Assembly (NCBI GenBank): GCA_034421995.1
Contig: DAOUJY010000077.1
Location: 27,981-91,980 of the forward strand
Direction of reading: 5' to 3'
Origin: Bin87 sp034421995
GTDB lineage: Bacteria > Chloroflexota > Dehalococcoidia > Lucifugimonadales > UBA3495
DNA length: 64,000 bases
Positions 51,050-59,576 of this stretch are shown piece after piece. The translations under genes were made by a program, and so were the position numbers. Within the stretch, counting starts at the first letter, position 1, and each line of letters starts with the position of its first letter. The notes below the pieces were generated by a model. That model searched no databases and was not told the DNA's origin. It saw nothing but the letters and a program-made list of their open reading frames with translations.

Positions 51050-51897
51050 ACCCCCAGCGCGGCAATCCGCCGGCGGTAGGGTTGCAGCAAGGCGCGCACC
51101 ATGGGTGAAGCGTGGCCGGCGTCCCCTCTATCTGCGTCGGGCGGCGGGAAAGGCGTCAGCTGTCGCTCCCGCCACCAGGCGGCGGACTGCTGCAAACACG
51201 CTTCCGTCACCGCCGCCGGGTAGCGATACACCGACAGCCCCGCGCCGGCGGCATGGACCGCCGGGGTGGTGCCGTTCACCCCGCGCTGCACGCTCAACGT
51301 GGTTTTGCCCACGCCGGCCGTCGTGCCCGTGACGTACAACTGCTCCGGTCCGATGCGGACGGTATGGCCGGGCGAGAGCGGGATTGCGGCGTCGGCGCTG
51401 ACCGGGGACACGACGACGGCAGCGTCCGCCGGCGTTACCGCCGAGTCGGCGGCAATCTGCTGCCCGGCGTCTTCGCACACGTCACCGTAGCCCCACACGC
51501 CGTTTATCGCTACGCCGGCCCGGTTCAGGGGAAACCGTCGCCGCGCCCCCGACGCCAGCATGATGCGGGTGTAAGGCCGTCCGTCCGGTTCCGTGGGCGC
51601 GCTGTTCAGGGGATACAGCAGCCAGTCCGCCGACAGCCATCTGACCCACTGGCCCGACGCCTCGCGCACTCGCATTGAGCTCACCGCAACCAGGTCGGGC
51701 ACCGTCAACGATGCCCGGCCCGTGCCGTCAAACCGCCGCTCTGCGCGCACCGCCGCGAACTGCCGGTCGCAGTACCCGTCAATCCACCGCGATGCCGCCT
51801 CCAGCAGCCCAAGCAGCCGCTCGTCATGGGCATCGTCCGGCACGTTCAGAAACGCCGCCGATTTCAACGTCGTCAGGTCGCCATAAGCGTTTGGCAT
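51046..51897 (-). CDS. Phage head-tail connector-like protein
   Basis: 283 aa. The N-terminal MPNAYGDLTTLKSAAFLNVPDDAHDERLLGLLEAASRWIDGYCDRQFAAVRAERRFDG is a helical module typical of gp6/DUF3199-like head-tail connector proteins. The rest contains RFPLNRAGVAINGVWGYGD and a beta-rich VNGTTPAVHAAGAGLSVYRYPAAVTEACLQQSAAWWRERQLTPF. It stands between the capsid and tail-like genes, as in many siphophages. Confidence 0.65.
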   Translation of the reverse strand: MPNAYGDLTTLKSAAFLNVPDDAHDERLLGLLEAASRWIDGYCDRQFAAVRAERRFDGTGRASLTVPDLVAVSSMRVREASGQWVRWLSADWLLYPLNSAPTEPDGRPYTRIMLASGARRRFPLNRAGVAINGVWGYGDVCEDAGQQIAADSAVTPADAAVVVSPVSADAAIPLSPGHTVRIGPEQLYVTGTTAGVGKTTLSVQRGVNGTTPAVHAAGAGLSVYRYPAAVTEACLQQSAAWWRERQLTPFPPPDADRGDAGHASPMVRALLQPYRRRIAALGV

Positions 51898-51920
51898 TCA
51901 ATCCTCCGCTTTGCTACTAC

Positions 51921-51987
51921 CGTCATTCCGGCCTTGAGCCGGAATCCAGAAGCGTTATCTGGACTCCGGCTTTCGCCGGAGTGACGG
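51921..51987. repeat. R2 and R1 palindromic repeats inside the phage cluster
   Basis: CGTCATTCCGGCCTTGAGCC followed by GGAATCCAGA at 51921-51950 (R2) is followed by CTGGACTCCGGCTTTCGCCG at 51959-51978 (R1). These host-type repeats sit between the connector and capsid genes, which indicates long residence of the phage genes in this chromosome. Confidence 0.75.
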
Positions 51988-51993
51988 TCTGAG

Positions 51994-52998
51994 TCAGACG
52001 GTAATGTTGTACTGCAACGCCGTGTGCGTCGCCTTGGCGCGGTCTCCCGTCCGCTCCATGAACGCCAGCCTCATGCTCACCACCATGATGTTCTGCCGCT
52101 TCTGGATGTCCCGGGTGGTCTCGATCATCAGTTCCCGGCGGAACCCCAGCCGCCATTGCGTGCGGTTGACCACCAGCAGCCGGCCCTTGGTGTTGGTGTT
52201 GCCGCCGTCGGTGACTTTGCCGTCGGCGTCCGACTGCGCCAGCTGCTCCGACACGATGACCGGGATGCCGTCCACCTGGGCCAGCTGCCCGTTGAGCAGC
52301 GTCGCCTGCGGCCCCAGCTTGTCCAGCGTGCGGAACTCGTCGATGCCCAGGGACTTGATGTAGGTCCCCACGTCGGCGACGTAGGCCAGCTCCGACGGGC
52401 GGACGCCGTACTTGCCCAGCAGACCCCGCGCCTCGTTGAACATATCCGCGCTGGGCGCGGCGCCGTGGTTGTTGCCCTGGGTCGCGTTGTCCACCAGGGG
52501 CAGGTGCAACAGCCCGTCGAACCCCAGCAGCCAGTGGGCCTTGCCCGCCGCGGCTGCGTTGATGGTCGCGCCGTCGGCGTTGATGTTGTTGGTCGTGGTG
52601 GCGTCCGCGTTCAGCAGCACGTCGTCGATGACCTCCACGGCGTTTCGGACCAGCGTGCTGCGCACCTCGGCCGCCATGGCGATGACGGCGTCCTCTTCCA
52701 GCGTCAGCGACCAGGGCACCTCGGCCACCAGTTCGTAGGCCGTCAGCGTTTGCCGCGCCGTGGTCAACGCCGTCTCGGTGGTGGCGGTGTTCTCCGTGCC
52801 GGGATACCAGGCCACGTTGCCCAGCTGCAGCGGAATCTCGAAGGGGTTGGTGGGCATATCCACCCGCGTGAACAGGCCGGCCACGTGGGTTTCCAGGTTG
52901 GACGCAAGAAAATTGGCAGTACAGGGTAGTACTGAAACCGTGGGGAGATTGGCTTGGCACAAGCTCTCGCTGAAGTGGCCGGTTCCTCTCGGTTTCAA
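51994..52998 (-). CDS. Phage major capsid protein, 5' end missing
   Basis: The open frame gives 334 aa from a TTG; the first ATG is at residue 48. From residue about 34 the sequence is HK97-type capsid protein: NLETHVAGLFTRVDMPTNPFEIPLQLGNVAWYPGTENTATTE, ELVAEVPWSLTLEEDAVIAMAAEVRSTLVRNAVEVIDDVLLN, LGFDGLLHLPLV, LAYVADVGTYIKSLG, VDGIPVIVSEQL and IQKRQNIMVVSMRLAFMERTGDRAKATHTALQ. Residues 1-33 (FSESLCQANLPTVSVLPC) are not capsid-like and no ribosome-binding site precedes them. About 80-120 N-terminal residues expected for the family are absent, so the gene is probably truncated near 52900. Confidence 0.7.
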   Translation of the reverse strand: MKPRGTGHFSESLCQANLPTVSVLPCTANFLASNLETHVAGLFTRVDMPTNPFEIPLQLGNVAWYPGTENTATTETALTTARQTLTAYELVAEVPWSLTLEEDAVIAMAAEVRSTLVRNAVEVIDDVLLNADATTTNNINADGATINAAAAGKAHWLLGFDGLLHLPLVDNATQGNNHGAAPSADMFNEARGLLGKYGVRPSELAYVADVGTYIKSLGIDEFRTLDKLGPQATLLNGQLAQVDGIPVIVSEQLAQSDADGKVTDGGNTNTKGRLLVVNRTQWRLGFRRELMIETTRDIQKRQNIMVVSMRLAFMERTGDRAKATHTALQYNITV

Positions 52999-53039
52999 CC
53001 AGCGTTGCTGACGGTAGCGAACCTCTCGTCAGTAGTTTG

Positions 53040-53068
53040 GGGGCCGTCCACGGTGTGGACGGCCCCGG
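53040..53068. terminator. Strong GC-rich stem-loop
   Basis: GGGGCCGTCCAC and GTGGACGGCCCC enclose a GGT loop. It lies between the capsid remnant and the left end of the IS element. No T run follows on either side; a terminator role is inferred from stem strength. Confidence 0.5.
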
Positions 53069-53128
53069 CATTGTGTCGGGTAAGCTTGGCGTGTGGCATA
53101 GGCTCCGCTCGCCTTGCGCCCAATGCAG

Positions 53129-54885
53129 GTTAGCCCCAATCCACCGAAAGGATGAGTGTGGTGGCGCGCTGAAGGGATGAGAAAGTGCTCCCGGCTTCGG
53201 GGATAATGGTTTTTGAAACAGAGAACCAACCCGAAACAAGGAGCACCCATCGGATGCTACCATCTGAGCGCCTCGACCGCATCCATGTCGCCTTCGACGA
53301 TCACCGTCTGGTGGCGAATGCCGGAGTGCTGCTGCCGGTCACGCTGGCCCATCGTCTGGGACTGGGCAAGTTGGCGGACCACCACGTTGACCTGGGAGAT
53401 GCGCCGGGTCGGGCCAATTCGGGCGACAAGCTGCTGACCCTGGTGGCGTCGGCCCTGGCCGGTGGTGACTGCATCGACGATGCCCACGCGCTGCGCGCTG
53501 GCGGGACCGAGCCGGTGTTGGGCTGTGCGGTCAAGACGCCGTCCACCCTGGGGACCTTCCTGAGGAGTTTCCAGTGGGGACACGCGCGTCAACTGGATCG
53601 GGTGAGCCGGGAAGTGCTGGCCCGAGCCTGGGGTGCAGGGGCCGGTCCTGGCGAGGAACCGTTGACCGTCGACCTGGACTCCACCGTCTGTGAGACCTAC
53701 GGACTGTGCCAGGAAGGCGCGCAGCGCCACAACTACGCCGGCCAGCGCGGCTATCACCCGCTCCTCGCCGTCGCTGCTGGAACGGACGACGTGCTGATGG
53801 CGCGGCGGTGCAAGGGACGGGCCAACACCGCCCACGGCGCCGCCAATTTCCTGCGTGAAACCATCAGCCGAGTGCGCTACGCCGGAGCCCAAGGTCAACG
53901 CACCGTCCGAGCCGACAGCGGCTTCTACGCCCACCCCATCGTAGCCGCCTGCCGGAAGACGAAGGTCCGCTTCTCCGTCACCATTCGCCAGCAGCCAAGC
54001 GTGCGGGACATTATCGAAGCCATACCCGAGACGGACTGGAGGCCCATCCCATACTGGATGGAGGGCGGCGCCGACGTGGCCGAGACCATCTATACTCCCT
54101 TCGCCAGTGAGCCCGATGCGGTGCCGGTGCGGCTCATCGTACGTAGGGTCAAAGTACGTAGGGTCAAAGTACGTAGGGTCAAACCCACGCCCGACTCCCA
54201 GCTGGCCCTCATCGCCAACTACAGCTACCACGCCTGCATCACCGACCGTGCGGGCGACACCATGGATCTGGAGGCTGACCATCGCTGCCACGCCGAGATC
54301 GAGAACGCCATCCGCGACCTCAAGTATGGCGTGGGCCTCAACCATCTTCCCTCAGGACGCTTTGCCGCCAACGCCGCCTGGCTGGCGGTGCAGGTCATTG
54401 CGCACAACTTGGCACGCTGGACGACGCGCATCGGCCTGGGCGAGCCGGTGACCACCACCAAGACCCTGCGACGACGCTGCTTCTCTTTGGCCGGACGCGT
54501 CACCCGCCAAGCACGCCGTCTCACCCTGCATTTACCCCAAGGCTGGCCCTGGCAAAACCAGTTCAGCAGCGCCCTGGCCCGATTGCGCGCACTGCCACTA
54601 CCTTCCTGACGCCGGGCCTTTGACCTGTCCACCATGATGCTCCACGCCGATGCTCCACGCCTGGCCCAGCTGCAACCAGGCTGGACTCCTGACGATCTCC
54701 GGCCGGCGATCTGCGCTGAAAATCACTCCCCGCGCCGCTACCTCAGGCCGTCAACATCCCATTGGAGTGGCGGACACACCTCGCATCATTCATTTCGTCG
54801 GCATCAGCCCTCGCCAGACCATTTCCCGCCCCCCATCCCTCGCCGAACCGCCGCCGCCGTATCCCGTCGGTGGATTCGGGCTAAA
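53129..54885 (+). mobile_element. IS1380-type insertion sequence with inverted ends and 4-bp target duplication
   Basis: The ends are inverted repeats TTAGCCCCAATCCACCGA (from 53130) and, on the other strand, TTAGCCCGAATCCACCGA (reading 54884 down to 54867), matching over about 20 of the outer 24 positions. Each is preceded by one further base. Identical GCAG tetramers sit immediately outside both ends (53125-53128 and 54886-54889), consistent with the 4-5 bp target duplication of IS1380. The element is 1757 bp with one transposase gene and about 250 bp of non-coding right end. Confidence 0.75.
53254..54609 (+). CDS. IS1380-family transposase
   Basis: 451 aa from the ATG at 53254, preceded by AAGGAG. 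DDE-type: LTVDLDSTVCETYG (D), RTVRADSGFYAHPIVAAC (D) and the C-terminal HAEIENAIRDLKYGVGLNHLPSGRFAANAAWLAVQVIAHNLARW (E) are IS1380 hallmarks. The catalytic core is complete. Within it, 54139-54183 consists of three exact copies of a 15-nt unit (GTACGTAGGGTCAAA), encoding VRRVKVRRVKVRRVK, a likely slippage expansion that keeps the frame. Confidence 0.93.
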   Translation: MLPSERLDRIHVAFDDHRLVANAGVLLPVTLAHRLGLGKLADHHVDLGDAPGRANSGDKLLTLVASALAGGDCIDDAHALRAGGTEPVLGCAVKTPSTLGTFLRSFQWGHARQLDRVSREVLARAWGAGAGPGEEPLTVDLDSTVCETYGLCQEGAQRHNYAGQRGYHPLLAVAAGTDDVLMARRCKGRANTAHGAANFLRETISRVRYAGAQGQRTVRADSGFYAHPIVAACRKTKVRFSVTIRQQPSVRDIIEAIPETDWRPIPYWMEGGADVAETIYTPFASEPDAVPVRLIVRRVKVRRVKVRRVKPTPDSQLALIANYSYHACITDRAGDTMDLEADHRCHAEIENAIRDLKYGVGLNHLPSGRFAANAAWLAVQVIAHNLARWTTRIGLGEPVTTTKTLRRRCFSLAGRVTRQARRLTLHLPQGWPWQNQFSSALARLRALPLPS

Positions 54886-55027
54886 GCAGCGCTGCAGAAA
54901 ACTGCGGCGCTTCCCAACGACACTACGCTGATCACCGTCACTCATCAGCCGAACCCGCAGGGCAGCCGCTGGCCCAAGGCTTCAACAACGCCGTGTAGTG
55001 CCAATTTGAGCCGCCCGGAGGCGCGTA

Positions 55028-55720
55028 CTACAGCCGAGTGTAAGCCTTTGAGGTGAAGATCTTCCGGTCGGCTATTTCCGGAGCCTTGGTCTCAGTCCAG
55101 ATGGGCCGACCAGTGTCGCTGACTTTCAGGTTCTGAGGCAATTGCCCGTAGACCGCCGCCGTAATGTGCGTCGCCGGAGCCTCTCTGGAAGAGAGCTTGG
55201 CCGCGTGGTTGGCGGCACGACCTACCCAAACCAAGTCATTGGCTGAGCGGGGACCGGTCCGGGTTACCAAAAGTTTGCTGGTGTCCACGCCGCACGACTG
55301 CTTCATCACGAACCGTGTTTCGGGGTTGAGGTCGCGTATTGCCGGATTGATGATTTCCTTCACGGCGTAGCCGATCTTCAGCGCAGTCCGGACGGCACGC
55401 TCAGCGGTACGCCGACCGGTGTAAACGGCCATGATGCGGTCACCATCGTAGGCGGTAATGGTTCCCTGCTCGGAGGAGATTATCCTCGCTGCGCATACCA
55501 GGTAGGTTTTGTACATCTGCGCCGCGAACACATCCTTCTGTTGGTCGACCAGTGTGGTTGATTCGTCGAGGTCGGCGTACAGGACGGTGGCATTGATGGT
55601 AGCCCCATGGTTGTTGAGATCCAGATCATTGGAATTTGGGGATCCCCTCGAGGGATTGATCCGCCATCGCTCCTGCAGGATCTGTCGCACTTCTGAGTTT
55701 AGGTCGTTGCGCAGGGTCAT
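55028..55720 (-). CDS. pycC: Pycsar nucleotidyl cyclase (PycC)
   Basis: 230 aa, class III adenylate/guanylate cyclase domain at about 40-200: INATVLYADLDESTTLVDQQ (metal Asp), YKTYLVCAARIISSEQGTITAYDGDRIMAVYTGRRTAERAVRTALKIGYAVKEI (second Asp in YDGDRIMAVY), CGVDTSKLLVTRTGPRSANDLVWVGRAANHAAKLSS. Soluble, no membrane or accessory domain, as in Pycsar cyclases that make cCMP or cUMP on phage infection. It is followed on the same strand, 22 nt upstream in the genome order, by the cyclic-nucleotide-binding TIR effector at 55743, the defining Pycsar gene pair. Which base is cyclised cannot be told. Confidence 0.87.
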   Translation of the reverse strand: MTLRNDLNSEVRQILQERWRINPSRGSPNSNDLDLNNHGATINATVLYADLDESTTLVDQQKDVFAAQMYKTYLVCAARIISSEQGTITAYDGDRIMAVYTGRRTAERAVRTALKIGYAVKEIINPAIRDLNPETRFVMKQSCGVDTSKLLVTRTGPRSANDLVWVGRAANHAAKLSSREAPATHITAAVYGQLPQNLKVSDTGRPIWTETKAPEIADRKIFTSKAYTRL

Positions 55721-55742
55721 GTCGCTGCAACCTCCGAAGACG

Positions 55743-56651
55743 TCAACGCGGGCCGGCGGCGTCGATAGCTTTCACGAGCTGCCCGCAGGCAAACTCCAGC
55801 GCGTCGTAGGGTTCAGTACCAGGCGCGAGAGAGTACGTCAGCGGGGTGAACCCCGCGAGGTCACTCGGCACTTTCACTTCCGTATCACGCGGCTTCACTA
55901 AGAATGCCCGTGCGTGCCCCAGAGCACCCACAAAAAGGCCGAGCTCAAAGACCACGTTATCCCTAGGCGCCGGCGTCGTGTTGTCCCGGCTGGTCACTTC
56001 GTCGTCAGGCGCCAGGACCACGGCCGCGAAGTCGGAACACGCCAGCTGCGCTTCGAGGGACTCCAACGTAAACGTTGAGGGTCGGAAAACATCGTCGGTC
56101 CACAATTTGACCTCGATGTCGGTTTGGCTCAGCCGAGATTTGATCGCTTCTCCAATGCGCAACGACTCGACGGAACACCCCACGAACAATACCGAAGCGG
56201 TGCGCCTGCTGACGACGAAACCGCTTCTCTGGCGGAGGCGGTCGGCCAATGACCGAGCGACGTTACGCCACAAGACGGGGTAGCAGTTGGCCAAGTCAAT
56301 GAATGCCGACGCCGGAGTACGGGCAAGCACCACCTCGCCCTCGGCAGTAACGGTAGCAGACCGAGGTTGCCCGGGGTCCAGGAGAGCCATCTCGCCTACG
56401 TGTTGGCCCGCGTCTCGCACCGCAATGACCCGGCCGTGGACGGCGACGGACGTAGAACCAGAGAGCAGAAAGCAGACATCGTTGGCTGAGTCGCCCTGCT
56501 CCATGATGATGGAGCCGGATTCCCACTCCTCAATTCCGGAAAGGTCGCAAAGCTTTTCCGCCAGCTGGCGGTCACCGCCTACCACGTGTTGCGCTACCAA
56601 AGCCTCGATTGCGAAACGCCGACCGTCGGTGCCTGAGAATCTCTGCAGCAT
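55743..56651 (-). CDS. pycTIR: Pycsar effector: cNMP-binding plus TIR domain (PycTIR)
   Basis: 302 aa. Residues about 38-140 are a cyclic-nucleotide-binding domain with phosphate-binding cassette GEMALLDPGQPRSATV. Residues about 153-290 are the TIR domain class found in Pycsar/CAP12 effectors: SVLFVGCSVESLRIGEAIKSRLS, EVKLWTDDVF, CSDFAAVVLAPDDEV, APRDNVVFELGLFVGALGHARAFLVKP, with candidate catalytic E236. By family the TIR domain destroys NAD+ when cCMP or cUMP binds, killing or stalling infected cells. The gene is upstream of and co-directional with the cyclase at 55028. Confidence 0.9.
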   Translation of the reverse strand: MLQRFSGTDGRRFAIEALVAQHVVGGDRQLAEKLCDLSGIEEWESGSIIMEQGDSANDVCFLLSGSTSVAVHGRVIAVRDAGQHVGEMALLDPGQPRSATVTAEGEVVLARTPASAFIDLANCYPVLWRNVARSLADRLRQRSGFVVSRRTASVLFVGCSVESLRIGEAIKSRLSQTDIEVKLWTDDVFRPSTFTLESLEAQLACSDFAAVVLAPDDEVTSRDNTTPAPRDNVVFELGLFVGALGHARAFLVKPRDTEVKVPSDLAGFTPLTYSLAPGTEPYDALEFACGQLVKAIDAAGPR

Positions 56652-56806
56652 GGTTTCGAGCCATGGGGTATGGATTGGACGGCCAAGGTTACTTCATCGT
56701 GCTCAAGGAAACAACCGCACCGAGTTCAGGTTTTACGAACAAAGTTGTGCGTATAATCAGTCGCCAGCACGTTGCGCGATAGGCATCCAAGCCCGAGGAC
56801 ATCCTA

Positions 56807-57904
56807 ATGCCGACCACAATTCAATATGCTCAATTGGAAGACCACATCGTTGGCCTCGCCAACGTAGAGCGTGGACAACTGGGACTGACCTGCATCACCT
56901 GCGGCGACCGCCTGATCGTCAAGGACGGGCGCGGAACTCGAGCCAAAACGGACACCCGTCGCAGGCCGCCCAGAACGAAGCACTTCTCTCACACCTCAAA
57001 CAGCCAGTGCCATGGAGAGGGTCCCGCCCACTACAGGCTCAAGATGGGAATCGCCGAGTCAATCCGCATGGCGCTCACGATGCCCGCCAACCAGAGGAAC
57101 TCCCGTGGCTACATACACTACCGGTGCCCCGACGAACGGTACGGCGTGAACTGCCTGTTCAAGGGCGCGCCGCCCAGCAACCTAGACCCCCAGGGATTTC
57201 AAGAGCTTCAACTCGGGTACCACCAGTTCGACCTCCTCAAAGGCCTCGCCGAGGTGAAAACCGAAGCACGGCTCTCCGGCGGGAGAACCCGCGCCGACAT
57301 CGCCGGATTCGACGCCCACGGCAAACGCATTTGGGCCATCGAAATCGTCCGGTCCACACTCAGCAACTCGGCAACCGAAAACGCCAAAGACACTGACTTG
57401 CCGCTGTTTGTCATCGACATCAGTACCTTGCCGCTTGACAGCGAACCGCAGCGCTTGAAAGAGCTGTTGAACCCGCTCTACACCATCATAGCCGACAACG
57501 TCGCTCGTGGGTTTTACCCCGCCGCGGACAAGTCCCACAACGTCCAGTGCCCACGCAAGGCGTTCGGCATGGGACCCGAAGACCACCAGTGGCACAAGGA
57601 ACGGACTTACCTACACGTCGGCGCCACGGACTGCACCCACCAAGGAGACTGTCCTGGATGCGAACAGGTGCTGCTCCACGAGTGCAACGGCAGAGCACCA
57701 GACGCCATGACCTGTCCGGACACCTGGTACATGTTCCGGGAAGGGATCACGCCCATCGAGATGTACACCCAACCCGAGCACCTGGAGAAAAGCCACATCC
57801 CTGATTTCTCGAACCGCTTCAACCCGAGTGCGACAGAGCCCCCACCAGGATGGCTCACGACAGTCGCCGTCCAAATGGTGGACAGCACGGACGTCGGGAC
57901 CTGA
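56807..57904 (+). CDS. CoiA-like nuclease-domain protein
   Basis: 365 aa. An N-terminal zinc-finger-like CITCGDRLIVKDGRGTR..., KHFSHTSNSQCHGEGPAHYRLKMGIAESIRMAL matches the competence protein CoiA pattern (CxxC, KHFAH-type, C, ES.AH...K). A PD-(D/E)XK nuclease core follows: GGRTRADIAGFDAHGKRIWAIEIVRSTLS (Asp, Glu). The C-terminal 170 residues have many cysteines and histidines (CTHQGDCPGCEQVLLHEC). It is divergent from the Pycsar genes. CoiA acts in DNA uptake in Gram-positives; here a defence or DNA-processing role is inferred from location between two defence systems. GAGGA precedes the ATG. Confidence 0.72.
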   Translation: MPTTIQYAQLEDHIVGLANVERGQLGLTCITCGDRLIVKDGRGTRAKTDTRRRPPRTKHFSHTSNSQCHGEGPAHYRLKMGIAESIRMALTMPANQRNSRGYIHYRCPDERYGVNCLFKGAPPSNLDPQGFQELQLGYHQFDLLKGLAEVKTEARLSGGRTRADIAGFDAHGKRIWAIEIVRSTLSNSATENAKDTDLPLFVIDISTLPLDSEPQRLKELLNPLYTIIADNVARGFYPAADKSHNVQCPRKAFGMGPEDHQWHKERTYLHVGATDCTHQGDCPGCEQVLLHECNGRAPDAMTCPDTWYMFREGITPIEMYTQPEHLEKSHIPDFSNRFNPSATEPPPGWLTTVAVQMVDSTDVGT

Positions 57905-58155
57905 CCGCTGTACCCACTCAAGCACGCGCTCACGTTCCAAAGAGCGTTTTCCGCCGACCGGCATTGACGAGCGCCGGCCATCTCCGGACACTTTCCACAT
58001 CCGTTGCCACAGGTTCCCACCTGCCGCGGCCCTCGAGATGGCACGTACCGCGACAAGTCCCATCATGGGAAATGCGCGAGGTGTACACAGGTGGACAGCG
58101 ACCAAGAGAAACGCGGATCATGGACGACGAAAATCGGCCGTGAGAAAATTGATCT

Positions 58156-58644
58156 ATGAGCAGGAATAGGTCGCCGAAGCGCAGGACCTCGGCTACACAG
58201 AATCGTAGACGGCCGGCGGCCCGCCAACCACAAGGACGTGACACCCGAAACGATGCACATGAAGCGCTTGGCCATTGGACCATCGACGAACGCGCAGATG
58301 GACACTCCCTGTATCTGGCCGCCGAAATCATCGCCGACATAGCCGAAGCCGTCACACAAGTTGGCCAGGCGTACAAAGAGAGACGGCTGACGACGACGGC
58401 GTTCCAAAGGGCTTGTCGCAGAATCTCGGTGCCAATCAGGAAGCTCACCCTGAGCGGCGACGCACAGATTCTGTGGCGGGGCTTCGTCCCCAGGCTACAT
58501 CCGTTGTTGAAACCGCCTAACGGGTCAGCGGCTGACAAGCTGACACAATGTATGAGGGAACAGTCCATCGGGTTCACGCGCCAAGGGTCGTCCATTACAG
58601 AACGCGTCACGTTCTCCACCGCCACACGACCTAAACCTTCGTAA
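58156..58644 (+). CDS. Unknown small protein in the defence island
   Basis: 162 aa. A basic N-terminus (MSRNRSPKRRTSATQNRRRPAARQPQGR) leads to a helical region (DGHSLYLAAEIIADIAEAVTQVGQAYKERRLTTTAFQRACRRISVPIRKLTLSGDAQILWRGF), then a weaker tail. I do not recognise a family. The basic head suggests nucleic-acid binding. It lies in the same direction as the CoiA-like gene, with 251 nt between them. Confidence 0.4.
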   Translation: MSRNRSPKRRTSATQNRRRPAARQPQGRDTRNDAHEALGHWTIDERADGHSLYLAAEIIADIAEAVTQVGQAYKERRLTTTAFQRACRRISVPIRKLTLSGDAQILWRGFVPRLHPLLKPPNGSAADKLTQCMREQSIGFTRQGSSITERVTFSTATRPKPS

Positions 58645-58800
58645 ATCCCCCGTACGGGCTGCGCAGGACCGAGGAGATGTCGTAAACTCTGGCCGAATCG
58701 GCGGACTGGTCATCGTCACCGATTAGCTGTGGGCAATGGCTAAACGCCAAGGTCTTGCAGGTAGACGAAACCATCATCACGGCGGAAGATTCTACTCAAC

Positions 58801-59052
58801 ATGATGGTCAACCGGGAGGGTGCCCACTCCGAACTCAACGAGATGGTCCGGCGCGATCCAGGCGGCCCGATGGACATCAAGATGAGCGATGCCCGAGACG
58901 AAAAGTACCGCAAATCCAACATCGTCGAATTCGATGGCATCAGTTACGTACAGATATTTGCATGTGCGGAGAATTGGTCTTACACTGCGGTTCTGCGGTA
59001 TCCCGAAGGTGCGTGGCCCCCGCCTGAACTGCGTGGGCGACCGCGCAGCTGA
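58801..59052 (+). CDS. Hypothetical short ORF
   Basis: 83 aa beginning MMVNREGAHSELNEMVRRDPG and containing SNIVEFDGISYVQIFACAENWSYTAVLRYPEG, which looks protein-like (alternating hydrophobic pattern). No ribosome-binding site is obvious and no family is recognised. The flanks show no other convincing reading frame. Confidence 0.3.
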   Translation: MMVNREGAHSELNEMVRRDPGGPMDIKMSDARDEKYRKSNIVEFDGISYVQIFACAENWSYTAVLRYPEGAWPPPELRGRPRS

Positions 59053-59576
59053 AATGGCCGCGGTTCCAACGAGAGCGACGTCCGGGATCTACAAAAGCGG
59101 TAGTCTTCCGTTTGCCCATATGCGCTATGGCCGATTTTTCGTTTCCATGGTGCGGTGACAACCAACGCCCTTCCGTCCCAAGGAGGGCGTTTCTATGGCT
59201 GTTCCGCGCATGGACATTTTGCCTTTGAGTGGCCCATTAGTCAACTGACTGCGTTCGCGGCGGAACGACGTTGGTAGGCAAACGAACCTACGGTATTGCA
59301 GTAGGGCGGCTAATTCGCGCACCTCGTGTTGCGCAGTACTTCAACCTCCGACGGGCTTGTGATCATCGCCATAGTGCCGAAACTGAAGGTTCCAGCGTCT
59401 GACTGTTCGTCCCTATCTGGTCTGGCGTTAGTTAATCCCCAAGGTCTTTCGGAGTATGACGGAGAGATTCATGTTCAACATGGGTGGCGGAAGGGAACCT
59501 GACCGTGGCAAAAATATAGACTTCATTTGCCGAACTGCCGCCGGCCGTCTCCGGAAACGCAATGTATGTCGCGCTG
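59053..59576. other. Non-coding stretch between defence genes
   Basis: Apart from the stem-loop at 59164-59191 no gene or repeat was recognised; all frames are short or shadow-like. It separates the hypothetical gene at 58801 from the inverted-repeat region ahead of the IetAS genes. Confidence 0.4.
59164..59191 (+). terminator. Stem-loop with T-rich tail
   Basis: AACGCCCT pairs with AGGGCGTT around CCGTCCCAAGG (extended by CC/GG), and TTTCT follows. It has the look of a rho-independent terminator for the + strand genes upstream. Confidence 0.6.

Noticed and set aside
51923..53263. 446-codon minus frame covering the capsid region
   Set aside because: It overlaps the capsid gene in another frame, is Arg/Gly/His-rich and shows no capsid similarity; not the missing N-terminus.
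54139..54183. Possible CRISPR-like direct repeats
   Set aside because: Three contiguous 15-nt units without spacers inside a transposase gene; a tandem expansion, not a CRISPR array.
53257..54345. Minus frame inside the insertion sequence
   Set aside because: Shadow of the transposase, whose catalytic motifs are on the + strand.
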